A stretch of DNA of 46,784 nucleotides from an uncultured SAR86 cluster bacterium (GTDB lineage: Bacteria; Pseudomonadota; Gammaproteobacteria; Magnimaribacterales; D2472), in the NCBI GenBank assembly GCA_902602185.1, contig CACKPV010000001.1, forward strand, positions 1 to 46,784. Direction: 5' to 3'. Below, piece by piece: positions 17,119 to 25,269 of this stretch. The position numbers and the translations under genes were made by a program. The notes under the pieces were generated by a model. That model saw only the letters and a list, made by a program, of their open reading frames with translations, was not told the DNA's origin and made no database searches. Numbering within the stretch: the first letter of the stretch is position 1; every line of letters begins with the position of its first letter.

Positions 17119-18333
17119 CTAACCGGCAGTTGATTTAAGATAATTTATGTAATCCAACCATGGTTCTACGACATCCTCTTTACCAAGATCTCTTGCTTTG
17201 GATAGATAGTTAACTGCTTGGTCGAGTTTCTCAAGTTCAATGAAGCAAATGCCAATAAAATACTCAATTTGACCCTCTTCTTCCTCCCATCCATTCTCTT
17301 GAGCTGACAAAAAAGCATCAATAGCTTTTTGCCACCTACTTAAATTGAGCTCAATTTGCCCAAGTCGGTATGAAAGTTGAGGGTTCTCCGATAGTTTTGA
17401 AGCCTCTGTCAGTATATCTGCTGCCCTTAAATATTCTCTAGATGAGGAATAAGCATTTGCTAATGTTTCAAGATTATCAGCATTTCGTTCAATTACTTTT
17501 CTTTTTAATCCCATATTGATAACTTTTGAAGCCTCAATTGGAACCTCCTTGTACATATAAAAGTTTGCTAACAGCAAATAATCATTCTCTTTTTCAAGCA
17601 AATTTTGTGTAAGTCCAAACTCTAAAGAGGATAGGGATTCGACTTCAAAATCCAACTCAGAAAACATTGCACCCATTTGTTCAAGATATTTTTTTTCTCT
17701 TGGGTAATTTCTCACAAGGTCCTGTGAAGTAGATAATGCCAATGAAAAATCTTCAAGTTTGTAATGTAAAGCAAATTTTAACTCATACCATGATTTAACA
17801 AAGATATTAGAATTTTCTACAGCTTCTGTAATATAAGCAACAGCTGGCTCAAACTCATCTAACTGAGAATAACAAATTGCAATTAGTGCAACACCTTTTG
17901 GAGTTAACTCATAATTTCTTCTTTTTCCCTTGTCATACCAATCCAAAAGATAATTTAAAGCTTTTTGATAATCTCCATTAGATGCAATAATTTGAGAGAT
18001 AACATAATACAAATGATGCTCATCTCTATCTTCTAAAGCTCTTTTTCTCAGAGACCATTCTAAAAACTTTAGACCTTCATCCGGTCTATCCTGTTGAATC
18101 AGAAAGAAACCATAATTTTTAAGAATGATTGCATGATCAAAAGACCTTGATGGCCAATATTCATTAACCATCTCAAGATAATCTTCTTCAGCTTCAGCAA
18201 ACCTTCCCTCGGCAATTTTCGCATCAATACTGAGTAATTCGTAATAAACCCAAGATTTCAGAGTATTGTTTCGATTTTGTGCATCTGTTAAAAATGGGAT
18301 AATTAGTAAGATTGCAAAAATATATTTCTTCAT
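17119..18333 (-). CDS. Periplasmic TPR protein of the TonB2/TtpC system
   Basis: A 404-aa exported tetratricopeptide-repeat protein. A signal peptide is visible (KKYIFAILLIIPFLTDAQ, cleavage near residue 19), followed by about nine TPR-like helix pairs, for example AEGRFAEAEEDYLEMV near 39-54, ASNGDYQKALNYLLDW near 113-128 and ENPQLSYRLGQIELNLSRW near 318-336. Vibrio and Shewanella TonB2 clusters carry a TPR gene after tonB2 that supports TonB function; position and topology here match that. Its ATG overlaps the tonB stop by 4 bases (ATGA). The exact partner is not shown by the sequence. Confidence 0.8.
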   Translation of the reverse strand: MKKYIFAILLIIPFLTDAQNRNNTLKSWVYYELLSIDAKIAEGRFAEAEEDYLEMVNEYWPSRSFDHAIILKNYGFFLIQQDRPDEGLKFLEWSLRKRALEDRDEHHLYYVISQIIASNGDYQKALNYLLDWYDKGKRRNYELTPKGVALIAICYSQLDEFEPAVAYITEAVENSNIFVKSWYELKFALHYKLEDFSLALSTSQDLVRNYPREKKYLEQMGAMFSELDFEVESLSSLEFGLTQNLLEKENDYLLLANFYMYKEVPIEASKVINMGLKRKVIERNADNLETLANAYSSSREYLRAADILTEASKLSENPQLSYRLGQIELNLSRWQKAIDAFLSAQENGWEEEEGQIEYFIGICFIELEKLDQAVNYLSKARDLGKEDVVEPWLDYINYLKSTAG

Positions 18334-18959
18334 AGCGTAAACTCAATAGTTGTCAGTCCCCTTTGTTTTACAGCAACACCACCGGAAACTCTTGGTTTAA
18401 ATTTCCATTTTAATACAGCTTGGATCGCAGCTGCATTAAATATTGTAGATGGACTAGCTTCTCTAATTTTTGCTGAAAGAACATTTCCAGATTCATCAAC
18501 TAAAAGTTCAACAATAACATAACCTTCTCTTCCCTCCAGCAATGCTTTCCTTGGATACCTTGGTGAAATCCTTACCAAAGGAATCAAACCTCCATCAGAA
18601 ATAAATTGACCTCCTCCTACTAGGGCTCCGTCAGTATCTATAGGCATATCAATATCAGGGAGATTGATGTCAAGTTTAGGTGTAGGTAGTTTTTTCAGTT
18701 CAGGTTGCTCCAATTCAGGAGGTGGTGGTCTTTTAGGTGGAGGTGGTTTATCAGGTAACCTTCGATCTCTTTCGTTTAAAGTATCGTCTTTTTTAATTCT
18801 AATAAAATCAACCATTTGTCTATCTTTAAGTGCATTTAAATCAAGGTCACCTGGTTTGATTAACATATACATAAATATAAATAGAAGGAAGGATACTAAT
18901 GCTCCCCCGGATATAAAAAATAAATTCTTTTTAATCTTTTTCTGCTGCAATTGAGACAT
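18330..18959 (-). CDS. tonB: TonB2-type energy-transducing protein
   Basis: Energy-transducing protein that spans the periplasm and contacts TBDTs. From ATG at 18959 it is 209 aa. A GGAG Shine-Dalgarno lies about 8 bases upstream; a TTG at 18974 is less likely. A single N-terminal helix is at about 12-34, a Pro/Glu/Lys-rich linker at about 69-96 (DKPPPPKRPPPPELEQ), and the TonB C-terminal domain from about 125 with SPRYPRKALLEGREGYVIVEL-type core, ending WKFKPRVSGGVAVKQRG and a beta strand. The short linker is typical of TonB2. It overlaps exbD by 29 bases. It probably serves the three TBDTs in the window as well as others. Confidence 0.93.
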   Translation of the reverse strand: MSQLQQKKIKKNLFFISGGALVSFLLFIFMYMLIKPGDLDLNALKDRQMVDFIRIKKDDTLNERDRRLPDKPPPPKRPPPPELEQPELKKLPTPKLDINLPDIDMPIDTDGALVGGGQFISDGGLIPLVRISPRYPRKALLEGREGYVIVELLVDESGNVLSAKIREASPSTIFNAAAIQAVLKWKFKPRVSGGVAVKQRGLTTIEFTL

Positions 18960-19332
18960 TTTGAACTCCAGCAAGCCTAACTTGATCCATGGTTTCTACT
19001 AAAAGACCTGTTTTAGAATTTTGATCAGCTTGGATTATTACAGAACCTTCAGGATTTTCAGCTTTGAGTCTTTCAACATTAGCTCTAACTGCCCTCAGAT
19101 CAATAAGTCTTTTATCAATATAAATTTCATTATTTTCTGTAATTGCAATTAAGATATTTCCTCTTTCATCAGCAACTGCAGTTGAAGCATTTGGTCTGTT
19201 AACCTCTACTCCAGTTTCTTTAATAAAAGTTGTCGTGACAATAAAGAAGATCAACATAATGAAGACGATATCCAGCATCGGAGTAATATCAATTGTCGAA
19301 TCTTCAGCTGGTCTTTTTCTTCTTCTAATCAT
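18931..19332 (-). CDS. exbD: ExbD biopolymer transport protein (TonB2 system)
   Basis: Inner-membrane component of the proton-driven ExbBD motor (133 aa). It has one N-terminal helix carrying the essential aspartate in the DITPMLDIVFIMLIFF segment, near residue 21, and a periplasmic domain ending in LAGVQNVSIAAEKD. The start ATG overlaps the exbB stop by 8 bases and the tonB gene begins 29 bases before its stop, so exbB-exbD-tonB are tightly coupled. The length matches ExbD2. Confidence 0.95.
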   Translation of the reverse strand: MIRRRKRPAEDSTIDITPMLDIVFIMLIFFIVTTTFIKETGVEVNRPNASTAVADERGNILIAITENNEIYIDKRLIDLRAVRANVERLKAENPEGSVIIQADQNSKTGLLVETMDQVRLAGVQNVSIAAEKD

Positions 19333-19852
19333 TATCGAAAACTTTAATCCTTCTTGTAGTCTTTGTATTAATGTATCTTTCTAAGAATGTTATAGCAAAT
19401 AATCCAGATATAGAAATAACCAAACCAGTCATTGTCGGAAGAGTTGCTTTTGAAACTCCTGAAGCCATTGCTCTAGGGTTTCCAGTTCCTGTAAAGGCCA
19501 TGACATCAAAAACTTCAATCATTCCTGTAACGGTTCCAAGGAGCCCAAGTAATGGACAAAGGGCAACCAAACCTTTAATTTGATTAATATTTTTATTTTT
19601 TGAGAGTGTGATTTCAGCTAAAAACATTTTTTTTATTTTCTGATTGGTCCAATTGTCTGCAGTAATCATATTTTGATAAGAGATAAAAGATTCATTAATT
19701 TCGTCTTTAAGTAAATATTTATAAAAAAAGAATCTTTCTGTCAAAAGAATCCACATATACAAGGCAACTATAAACAGAACTATTAATACATAACCACCCT
19801 GATTAATATAAGTTGCAAAAAGTGTAAAAGGCAGAAAAAGATAATAAAACAT
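19325..19852 (-). CDS. exbB: ExbB-type proton channel protein (ExbB2)
   Basis: Second MotA/TolQ/ExbB protein of the cluster, 175 aa with three hydrophobic helices. The first is at about residues 20-36; the channel helices carry ALCPLLGLLGTVTGMIEVF near 96-114 and MTGLVISISGLFAITFLERY near 140-160. This is the short ExbB2 that assembles with ExbD around TonB. It overlaps the upstream ttpC gene by one base (TAATG). Confidence 0.93.
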   Translation of the reverse strand: MFYYLFLPFTLFATYINQGGYVLIVLFIVALYMWILLTERFFFYKYLLKDEINESFISYQNMITADNWTNQKIKKMFLAEITLSKNKNINQIKGLVALCPLLGLLGTVTGMIEVFDVMAFTGTGNPRAMASGVSKATLPTMTGLVISISGLFAITFLERYINTKTTRRIKVFDND

Positions 19853-21207
19853 TATATCTCTTTAGCAGCTACCTTCCCTATTGCTTGCTCTTCAATAATT
19901 TGGATAATTTCTCTGCTCCTAGTATCCAGTTGGTTGTGAACAAATAGAAGAGGTACGGCAGTTATTAAACCAAGCATGGTTGTTACTAATGCTTGTGAGA
20001 TACCATCAGCCATTAATTTAGGATCTCCAGTACCAAATAAAGTAATTGCTTGGAAAGTTTCAATCATACCTATAACCGTTCCTAACAAACCTAACAAAGG
20101 TGCAACAGCAGCTAATAGTTTTATAGTACTTAGATTTTTTTCATATAAAGGACCTATTTTGGAAAGTACAGCCTCAATTTTAGTTTCAACTTGCTCAAGA
20201 TTTGATGAGTTTTTATTGGATATAATTTCCTCTATTTCTTTTAATGGAGTGGCATCAGTGAAGACACCAGAAGATAATTCGGCATCCAATACTTTTTTAC
20301 TATCAAATAGGTATCTAAACCTCATGGCACCCATTATCAAACCAGCTAAAAGAATAACTAAAATAAAATAACCTACAATTCCACCCTGATTAACTCTTTC
20401 AACAGCACCGGGATTTTGTAATATCAAAGACAACAATGAGCCACGAGTAGGATCAATCTGAAATTCAGCATAACCACTCTCAGCAATTTCATTTAAACCT
20501 CTTAGACTTGATCTAGATCCTGGAGGATTCTTTTGCAAAAACTCCAATGCTTGCTCTTCGGGAATAAATCTTAGATAAGTGCGATCAGCAACAGCGTTGA
20601 ATTGACCAACTCTAATAACTTGAGTTGTGGTAGATGAGCCACTTGTATCAAAAACATCATAATTAAAAGATGTGACTTTCCCAGATTCATACATTTCATT
20701 GAGAAGTTCGTACCAAAGTTGCTCTAATTCAGATACTTTAGGCAGTGCCTTCCTTTGAGCAAGTTCACCCAAAAATGCTTCCCGATTAGGAAATTGCAGA
20801 TTAGTTAATGATTGATTAAAGTTACTTTTTGCATCGCCACTGATTTGTCTTACGACACCAAAAGTCTCCCCTAATGTTCCAACTTTTAAATTAAGTTGCT
20901 CTTCAAGATCAGATAATCTTTTGTCATTATCTTCAAAAGTCTTTGTAAGCACCTTCTCTCTATTCTTCTCTTTTGTTAAAAGCCATCTTGCATCGTTTAG
21001 AAGTTTTTGCTGTCTTGCTTTGTTTGCAAGAAAGTCGTCAAGTCTTTTTTGATCATCCTTAGTTCTTAAAGTAGAGCTATCTTTGACTAAATCTAAAAGA
21101 ATCTCAATATCGGTAGGTGGTTGTACTACCACTTCGGATTCATCTTGAGAGTGCAACATAGGCACACAAAGCAATATAGGAAGGATTAGATTTCTAATTT
21201 TCATCAT
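19852..21207 (-). CDS. ttpC: TtpC-type ExbB/TolQ protein with N-terminal periplasmic extension
   Basis: Larger ExbB-family protein (451 aa) of the TtpC type, required with ExbB2/ExbD2/TonB2 for siderophore or other uptake in Vibrio. It has a signal peptide (ILPILLCVPMLHSQ, cleavage near residue 21), a long periplasmic, coiled-coil-prone region at about 25-270, then helices at about 275-295 and two channel helices, AAVAPLLGLLGTVIGMIETFQA near 366-387 and LVTTMLGLITAVPLLF near 408-423. The start may be at 21207 or 21204 (ATGATG). It overlaps the DUF3450 stop by 14 bases. The symbol is used by analogy with Vibrio. Confidence 0.9.
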   Translation of the reverse strand: MMKIRNLILPILLCVPMLHSQDESEVVVQPPTDIEILLDLVKDSSTLRTKDDQKRLDDFLANKARQQKLLNDARWLLTKEKNREKVLTKTFEDNDKRLSDLEEQLNLKVGTLGETFGVVRQISGDAKSNFNQSLTNLQFPNREAFLGELAQRKALPKVSELEQLWYELLNEMYESGKVTSFNYDVFDTSGSSTTTQVIRVGQFNAVADRTYLRFIPEEQALEFLQKNPPGSRSSLRGLNEIAESGYAEFQIDPTRGSLLSLILQNPGAVERVNQGGIVGYFILVILLAGLIMGAMRFRYLFDSKKVLDAELSSGVFTDATPLKEIEEIISNKNSSNLEQVETKIEAVLSKIGPLYEKNLSTIKLLAAVAPLLGLLGTVIGMIETFQAITLFGTGDPKLMADGISQALVTTMLGLITAVPLLFVHNQLDTRSREIIQIIEEQAIGKVAAKEI

Positions 21208-21970
21208 ACGAAGTTAACGGTATTGTTATTAATGTTGGTGGTGCTTGTTTTAGGGCAATCTTAAGGCCATCAACAGTTGCTCTTTTAATGGTTCCAGAAG
21301 ACGGTTCCCATGTATTGGTTGTTTTATTCCAATATCCAGCTTTATCACCATTAGTAGTCACAAACATAAGTGCGACTCTACCAATCCTTAAAAAATCAGC
21401 ATTAAAGTTTTCACCATCAAAATCTATAGAGGATCGATATGCCTCAATAGTCCTGCCATAATCTGTTTCAATTTGATACGCTTCGGTAATTTTTCTAAAT
21501 TTTTCTGACGTAGAAACATCACCACGGTCTAAAATGTCTTTAAGGTTTTTGACACGAGATGTTCTCTCATCTTTTAAAAAAGGGGCATCTAAGAGTATAA
21601 ACTTTTCTAAGGCATCAACCATTTTCAACATCAGAGGAATCATATTTATATTAATGTTATCCAACTCATCAATTTGATTGATGATAGATGCAATTTCCTC
21701 TTCCTGTGAAGCTATAATTCTCTCAAGTTGATCATTATAAAGTTTGAGATTTTCATATTCTTTGAATGTATCTTTATAATCAAATTCAATTAATCTTGTT
21801 TCTTCACTTAACTGGTCTAACTCTTTTTGATTTTGTGCACCTGAATTGAGTGAATTAGTTGAAATATCTAGGGATTCTCCTAGGTTATCTGGTTGTGGAG
21901 TTTCTTGGGCATTTAGCAAAAATGGAGCTAAGAAAAGTACCCAATAAAAATTATTAATTTTAATGTTCAA
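21194..21970 (-). CDS. DUF3450 protein, first gene of the TonB2 operon
   Basis: Periplasmic protein of the DUF3450 family that regularly precedes ttpC in TonB2 clusters. From TTG at 21970 it is 258 aa: a hydrophobic signal segment FYWVLFLAPFLLNAQ ends near residue 22, followed by a long coiled-coil region at about 30-120 (heptad-rich, many Glu, Leu and Ile) and a C-terminal alpha/beta region. I prefer TTG at 21970 over TTG at 21988 because GAGGGA lies just upstream as a Shine-Dalgarno and gives a normal signal peptide; a -10-like TATAAT also lies just upstream. The role is unknown beyond its genetic link to TonB2. Confidence 0.82.
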   Translation of the reverse strand: MNIKINNFYWVLFLAPFLLNAQETPQPDNLGESLDISTNSLNSGAQNQKELDQLSEETRLIEFDYKDTFKEYENLKLYNDQLERIIASQEEEIASIINQIDELDNININMIPLMLKMVDALEKFILLDAPFLKDERTSRVKNLKDILDRGDVSTSEKFRKITEAYQIETDYGRTIEAYRSSIDFDGENFNADFLRIGRVALMFVTTNGDKAGYWNKTTNTWEPSSGTIKRATVDGLKIALKQAPPTLITIPLTSYDEN

Positions 21971-21990
21971 TGTTCCCTCGGTGGACAAAT

Positions 21991-21996
21991 ATTATA
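21991..21996 (-). promoter_or_regulatory. Possible -10 element for the DUF3450-ttpC-exbBD-tonB operon
   Basis: On the minus strand TATAAT lies 20 bases before the TTG start, giving a leader of about 14 bases that contains GAGGGA. No convincing -35 is present; the upstream DNA is the poly-T of the TBDT-1 terminator. The operon may instead depend partly on read-through of that terminator. Confidence 0.3.
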
Positions 21997-22008
21997 TTAG
22001 AAAAACAT

Positions 22009-22039
22009 AAAAAAAGGCAGCTAATGCTGCCTTTTTTTT
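22009..22039 (-). terminator. Rho-independent terminator after TBDT-1
   Basis: A perfect 6-bp stem GGCAGC/GCTGCC (22016-22021 and 22026-22031) with a 4-base TAAT loop is flanked by A and T runs on both sides, so it can work in either direction. On the minus strand it follows the TBDT-1 stop at 22052 and precedes the DUF3450 start at 21970. Confidence 0.9.
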
Positions 22040-22051
22040 ATAATGATTTTA

Positions 22052-25000
22052 TTAGAATCTCATCTGGAAAATCACATCAACTGCAGGTCCAAGAATTGGA
22101 TAAAAATTCCTGTTAACAGCTGTGAAGTCATATGATGAGTTACCATAAGCAGCATCTTTATCAGGTAGTGAATCCAAACAATTACTACATGTTAAACCTA
22201 CATACATATCATCAGTGATGTCGTAGTAAACACCAGCATTAACAGGCATGTAAGGACTTAACTTGGTATTTTCAACCGCATTCACGTGACCGATTCTGCT
22301 AATTGAAATAGATGCACTCCAGTCTCTCAAGTTCCAGGATGTAGTTACAACCTGTCTAGAACGTGGGACATATGCAGAGTTCATATAGTCAAATCGTGAC
22401 TCACCTTGACTTTCTGCTTGCTTAAGAGCTAACTGATTTGAACCTCTGAGTGAGAAATTAAAATCACCAGCTGTATCAGTTACTAAGGTATACCTCATGG
22501 ACCAGTCAGCACCTTGATATTCCTGACTAGCAATGTTCAAAGGTTGATCATATACCGCAAAAATACCTGGAACTGCATTAGGGTCTGTTAATTCTAGACC
22601 ACCGGCAGGTTTACCATCCCTAATAATACTGTCATAAATTGATTGACAATATGAACCAGAGTAAATTGGCGCATTATCAATTGGTGAACCAGCTGCTTGA
22701 GCATAACAATATGCTTCATCAAGCAAGATTGCTGATGTACTTCTATCGGAAACGATATCTTGAAGAATAACTTTATAAAAATCTAAAGTCATTGAGAATC
22801 TTTCGATTGGTGACCATACAACACCAAGAGAGGATGAGTATCCTGATTCATCTTTAAGATTTGGGTTACCTCGAGTATAAGCTTCTATGTTAATGACATC
22901 ATAACCTTGAGCACCACAGTTAATTACTGAACCAGTAACTAACCAACATTGATAATAGTCAATACCACTAGCAAATCCTTGGGTCTCATCGATAAATGCT
23001 TGTTGCATATCTGGAGCACGGAATGATTCAGACCAACCACCACGAACAAGAACATCTTCATTCGGACGGTATTCGAAGTTCATACCAACAGTAGTTCTGT
23101 CAACATTCACAACTCTATCATCATATTTATCTTTACGAGCCGATAGAGAAACAGCAAACTCAGAAGTGAGAGGTAGTCTTAACTCACCACCAGCAGCATA
23201 TCTATCTCTAGATCCACCACTATCGACATAACCAGTACCCCAAACAAGGCCATCAACAACATTTGAAGATGGGAATACGTCGTATCCAGTATCCTGATAT
23301 TCAGCTACAAGTGCAAAACCAATTGGTCCACCTGCTAGCATTCCGAATTCACCAACTAAAGATGCTGTTGCAAAATCAGAGAAAGATTCAGCACTGTCTC
23401 CAGCATCAAGTCTATAGTTTTCATAATCAAAGTCAGCACCACTAAAGAACCACTCATCATTGAAACATGTTGGTTGACCCCACAAGAATGCTCTAATGTA
23501 AGCATAGTAAGGATCGGTTGCTGGATCAAATCCACCAGCCCAGTAACCACCATCGATTAATTGCTGAGCATCCATAACACATGGATTACCCAAAGCATCA
23601 TTTCCACCAATATTAAAATAAAGATCGTTCATTTTTTGATCGTCCCAAAGTCTACTTGTTGACTCTGAGTCATATTCATTGGTTGTATAGGAAACATCAT
23701 ATTCCCAACCGTTTTCAAGGACTCCACGAATACCAACATCAATTGTTGTTGAAGTTTCTTCGTAAGCATTATCCCATGTTGGGGGAGCAAACATTTTATA
23801 ACCAAGTCTGTCAGCAACCCACATGGTTCCACCAGTAACAGGGTTAGGAACACCTAATCCTTGTGGTCCATAATTAGAATAACCAACAACCCATGGTCCT
23901 GGTGAGTTAGCTACACCACCACCGGCAGGATAATAAAAACTTGCAAAGTATTGACCTGTAGTTTCAGTGTCAAATTGCATAGCTTTAAAGTACAGTTCGG
24001 AATTTTCACTTAAGGTATATGCACCTGAAAAGAAAATGGACATGTTATCTCTTTCGTTGAAAATAGTACTTGGTGGTTGTACTGGCCACAAACAAGCATT
24101 TCCAACTCTAGTAGCATCAGGGTCATATGCTTGGTAATTGTTTTCAACAGCACCGGGAACATTTGTAGTTGTACTACAAGTCCATCCCATTAAGTTACCA
24201 TCAGGACCAGCTATTGTGCTCGGACCGTGTCTAACATAACCTCTAGCATCGGTTGCATAGTAAGAACCATAGGAAAATGCAGCCCACCATGGAACTCCAA
24301 CACCTTCTGGATTTCCTTTGCCGTCGTCGTAGTTATCGTATTCATCTCTGTCTTGAGATGTAAGAGGATCTAAATGTCTAAATTCGGCAGCAACAGTCCA
24401 AGTAAGTCTGTCCATAACTCCACCAGTTGTAAATTCAACTGCATATTCTTGACCAAATCCGTCTCTGGATTCGACATATTCACCAGCAACCACTCTAATA
24501 GTTGATTCTTCAACTCCTTCGACAAGCACAACGTTAATAACACCAGCAACAGCATCAGAACCATAAATGGATGAAGCACCAGCAGTTAGAATTTCTATTC
24601 TTTCAACTGCAGCTAATGGAATCGATGCCCAGTTAAATGATGCTGAGTTTGAGTTATATGGAAATGGATAGTCTGCCATTCTTTTACCATTCACAAGAAC
24701 TAGAGTTCTTCCTGGTCCAAAATCACGCAAGTCTACGACCTGGTTAGCAGGTGTAAATCCAGCCTGAAAGTTCTCACCACTAACTTCACCGATGGCTTGT
24801 GTCAGATTAGATACAGTTTCATAAACTGTGCCATAACCAGCAGCATCAATATCTGCACGAGTGATAACAGTAATAGGAGTTGCACCTTCAATATCGACTG
24901 TTTTAATTCTTGAACCTGTTACTGTAACTCGACCAACGTCTTCGACATCCTCGTCTTCGTCGGCTTCATCAACCTCTACAGATTCAACTGTTTCTTCTAC

Positions 25001-25096
25001 AGAATCAACTTCATCTACAGTCTCATCAGCATATGAAAATGATGAAAAAGACAATGTAAACATGAAGAAAATTACATAACTAAATAATTTTTTCAT
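22052..25096 (-). CDS. TonB-dependent receptor 1 (outer membrane)
   Basis: A 1014-aa outer-membrane receptor importing an unknown large substrate. A signal peptide (MKKLFSYVIFFMFTLSFSSFSYA) ends near residue 23, then an unusually acidic stretch of about 30 residues (about 24-53). The TonB-box-like RVTVTGSRI follows near 56-64, the plug domain at about 70-200 contains LRDFGPGRTLVLVNGKRMADYP and AAVERIEILTAGASSIYGSDAVAGVINVVL, and a 22-strand barrel ends VIFQMRF with a terminal Phe. The start has a GGGGA Shine-Dalgarno. It is divergent from an S9 peptidase, hinting at peptide-derived substrates, and directly upstream of the TonB2 operon. Its own terminator follows. Substrate is not readable. 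Confidence 0.95.
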   Translation of the reverse strand: MKKLFSYVIFFMFTLSFSSFSYADETVDEVDSVEETVESVEVDEADEDEDVEDVGRVTVTGSRIKTVDIEGATPITVITRADIDAAGYGTVYETVSNLTQAIGEVSGENFQAGFTPANQVVDLRDFGPGRTLVLVNGKRMADYPFPYNSNSASFNWASIPLAAVERIEILTAGASSIYGSDAVAGVINVVLVEGVEESTIRVVAGEYVESRDGFGQEYAVEFTTGGVMDRLTWTVAAEFRHLDPLTSQDRDEYDNYDDGKGNPEGVGVPWWAAFSYGSYYATDARGYVRHGPSTIAGPDGNLMGWTCSTTTNVPGAVENNYQAYDPDATRVGNACLWPVQPPSTIFNERDNMSIFFSGAYTLSENSELYFKAMQFDTETTGQYFASFYYPAGGGVANSPGPWVVGYSNYGPQGLGVPNPVTGGTMWVADRLGYKMFAPPTWDNAYEETSTTIDVGIRGVLENGWEYDVSYTTNEYDSESTSRLWDDQKMNDLYFNIGGNDALGNPCVMDAQQLIDGGYWAGGFDPATDPYYAYIRAFLWGQPTCFNDEWFFSGADFDYENYRLDAGDSAESFSDFATASLVGEFGMLAGGPIGFALVAEYQDTGYDVFPSSNVVDGLVWGTGYVDSGGSRDRYAAGGELRLPLTSEFAVSLSARKDKYDDRVVNVDRTTVGMNFEYRPNEDVLVRGGWSESFRAPDMQQAFIDETQGFASGIDYYQCWLVTGSVINCGAQGYDVINIEAYTRGNPNLKDESGYSSSLGVVWSPIERFSMTLDFYKVILQDIVSDRSTSAILLDEAYCYAQAAGSPIDNAPIYSGSYCQSIYDSIIRDGKPAGGLELTDPNAVPGIFAVYDQPLNIASQEYQGADWSMRYTLVTDTAGDFNFSLRGSNQLALKQAESQGESRFDYMNSAYVPRSRQVVTTSWNLRDWSASISISRIGHVNAVENTKLSPYMPVNAGVYYDITDDMYVGLTCSNCLDSLPDKDAAYGNSSYDFTAVNRNFYPILGPAVDVIFQMRF

Positions 25097-25269
25097 AATA
25101 AACTTCCCCGTTTATTTTATTTTTTACTACGACTTATCCTCTTAAAACAAGCCTCCAGACGATTATATTGACATATATTTCAATGATTGCAAGCATTTGC
25201 TTAATTTTTTAAATATAATATGAATGTAAAATTTATTAACCAACTTTTTTAAAAATTAAGGAAATTCTA
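25097..25269. promoter_or_regulatory. Divergent TBDT-1 / S9 peptidase promoter region
   Basis: This 173-base gap is AT-rich. On the minus strand a TATAAT at 25162-25167 has TTGCAA upstream at an overlong spacing of about 19 bases, giving a leader of about 60 bases for TBDT-1. On the plus strand a TATAAT at 25214-25219 precedes the peptidase ATG by about 50 bases, but its -35 is weak. No Fur-box-like palindrome was recognised. Confidence 0.35.

Noticed and set aside
24861-25079. Ser/Thr-rich frame on the plus strand.
   Set aside because: It is the antisense of the acidic tail of TBDT-1, with no promoter or homology.
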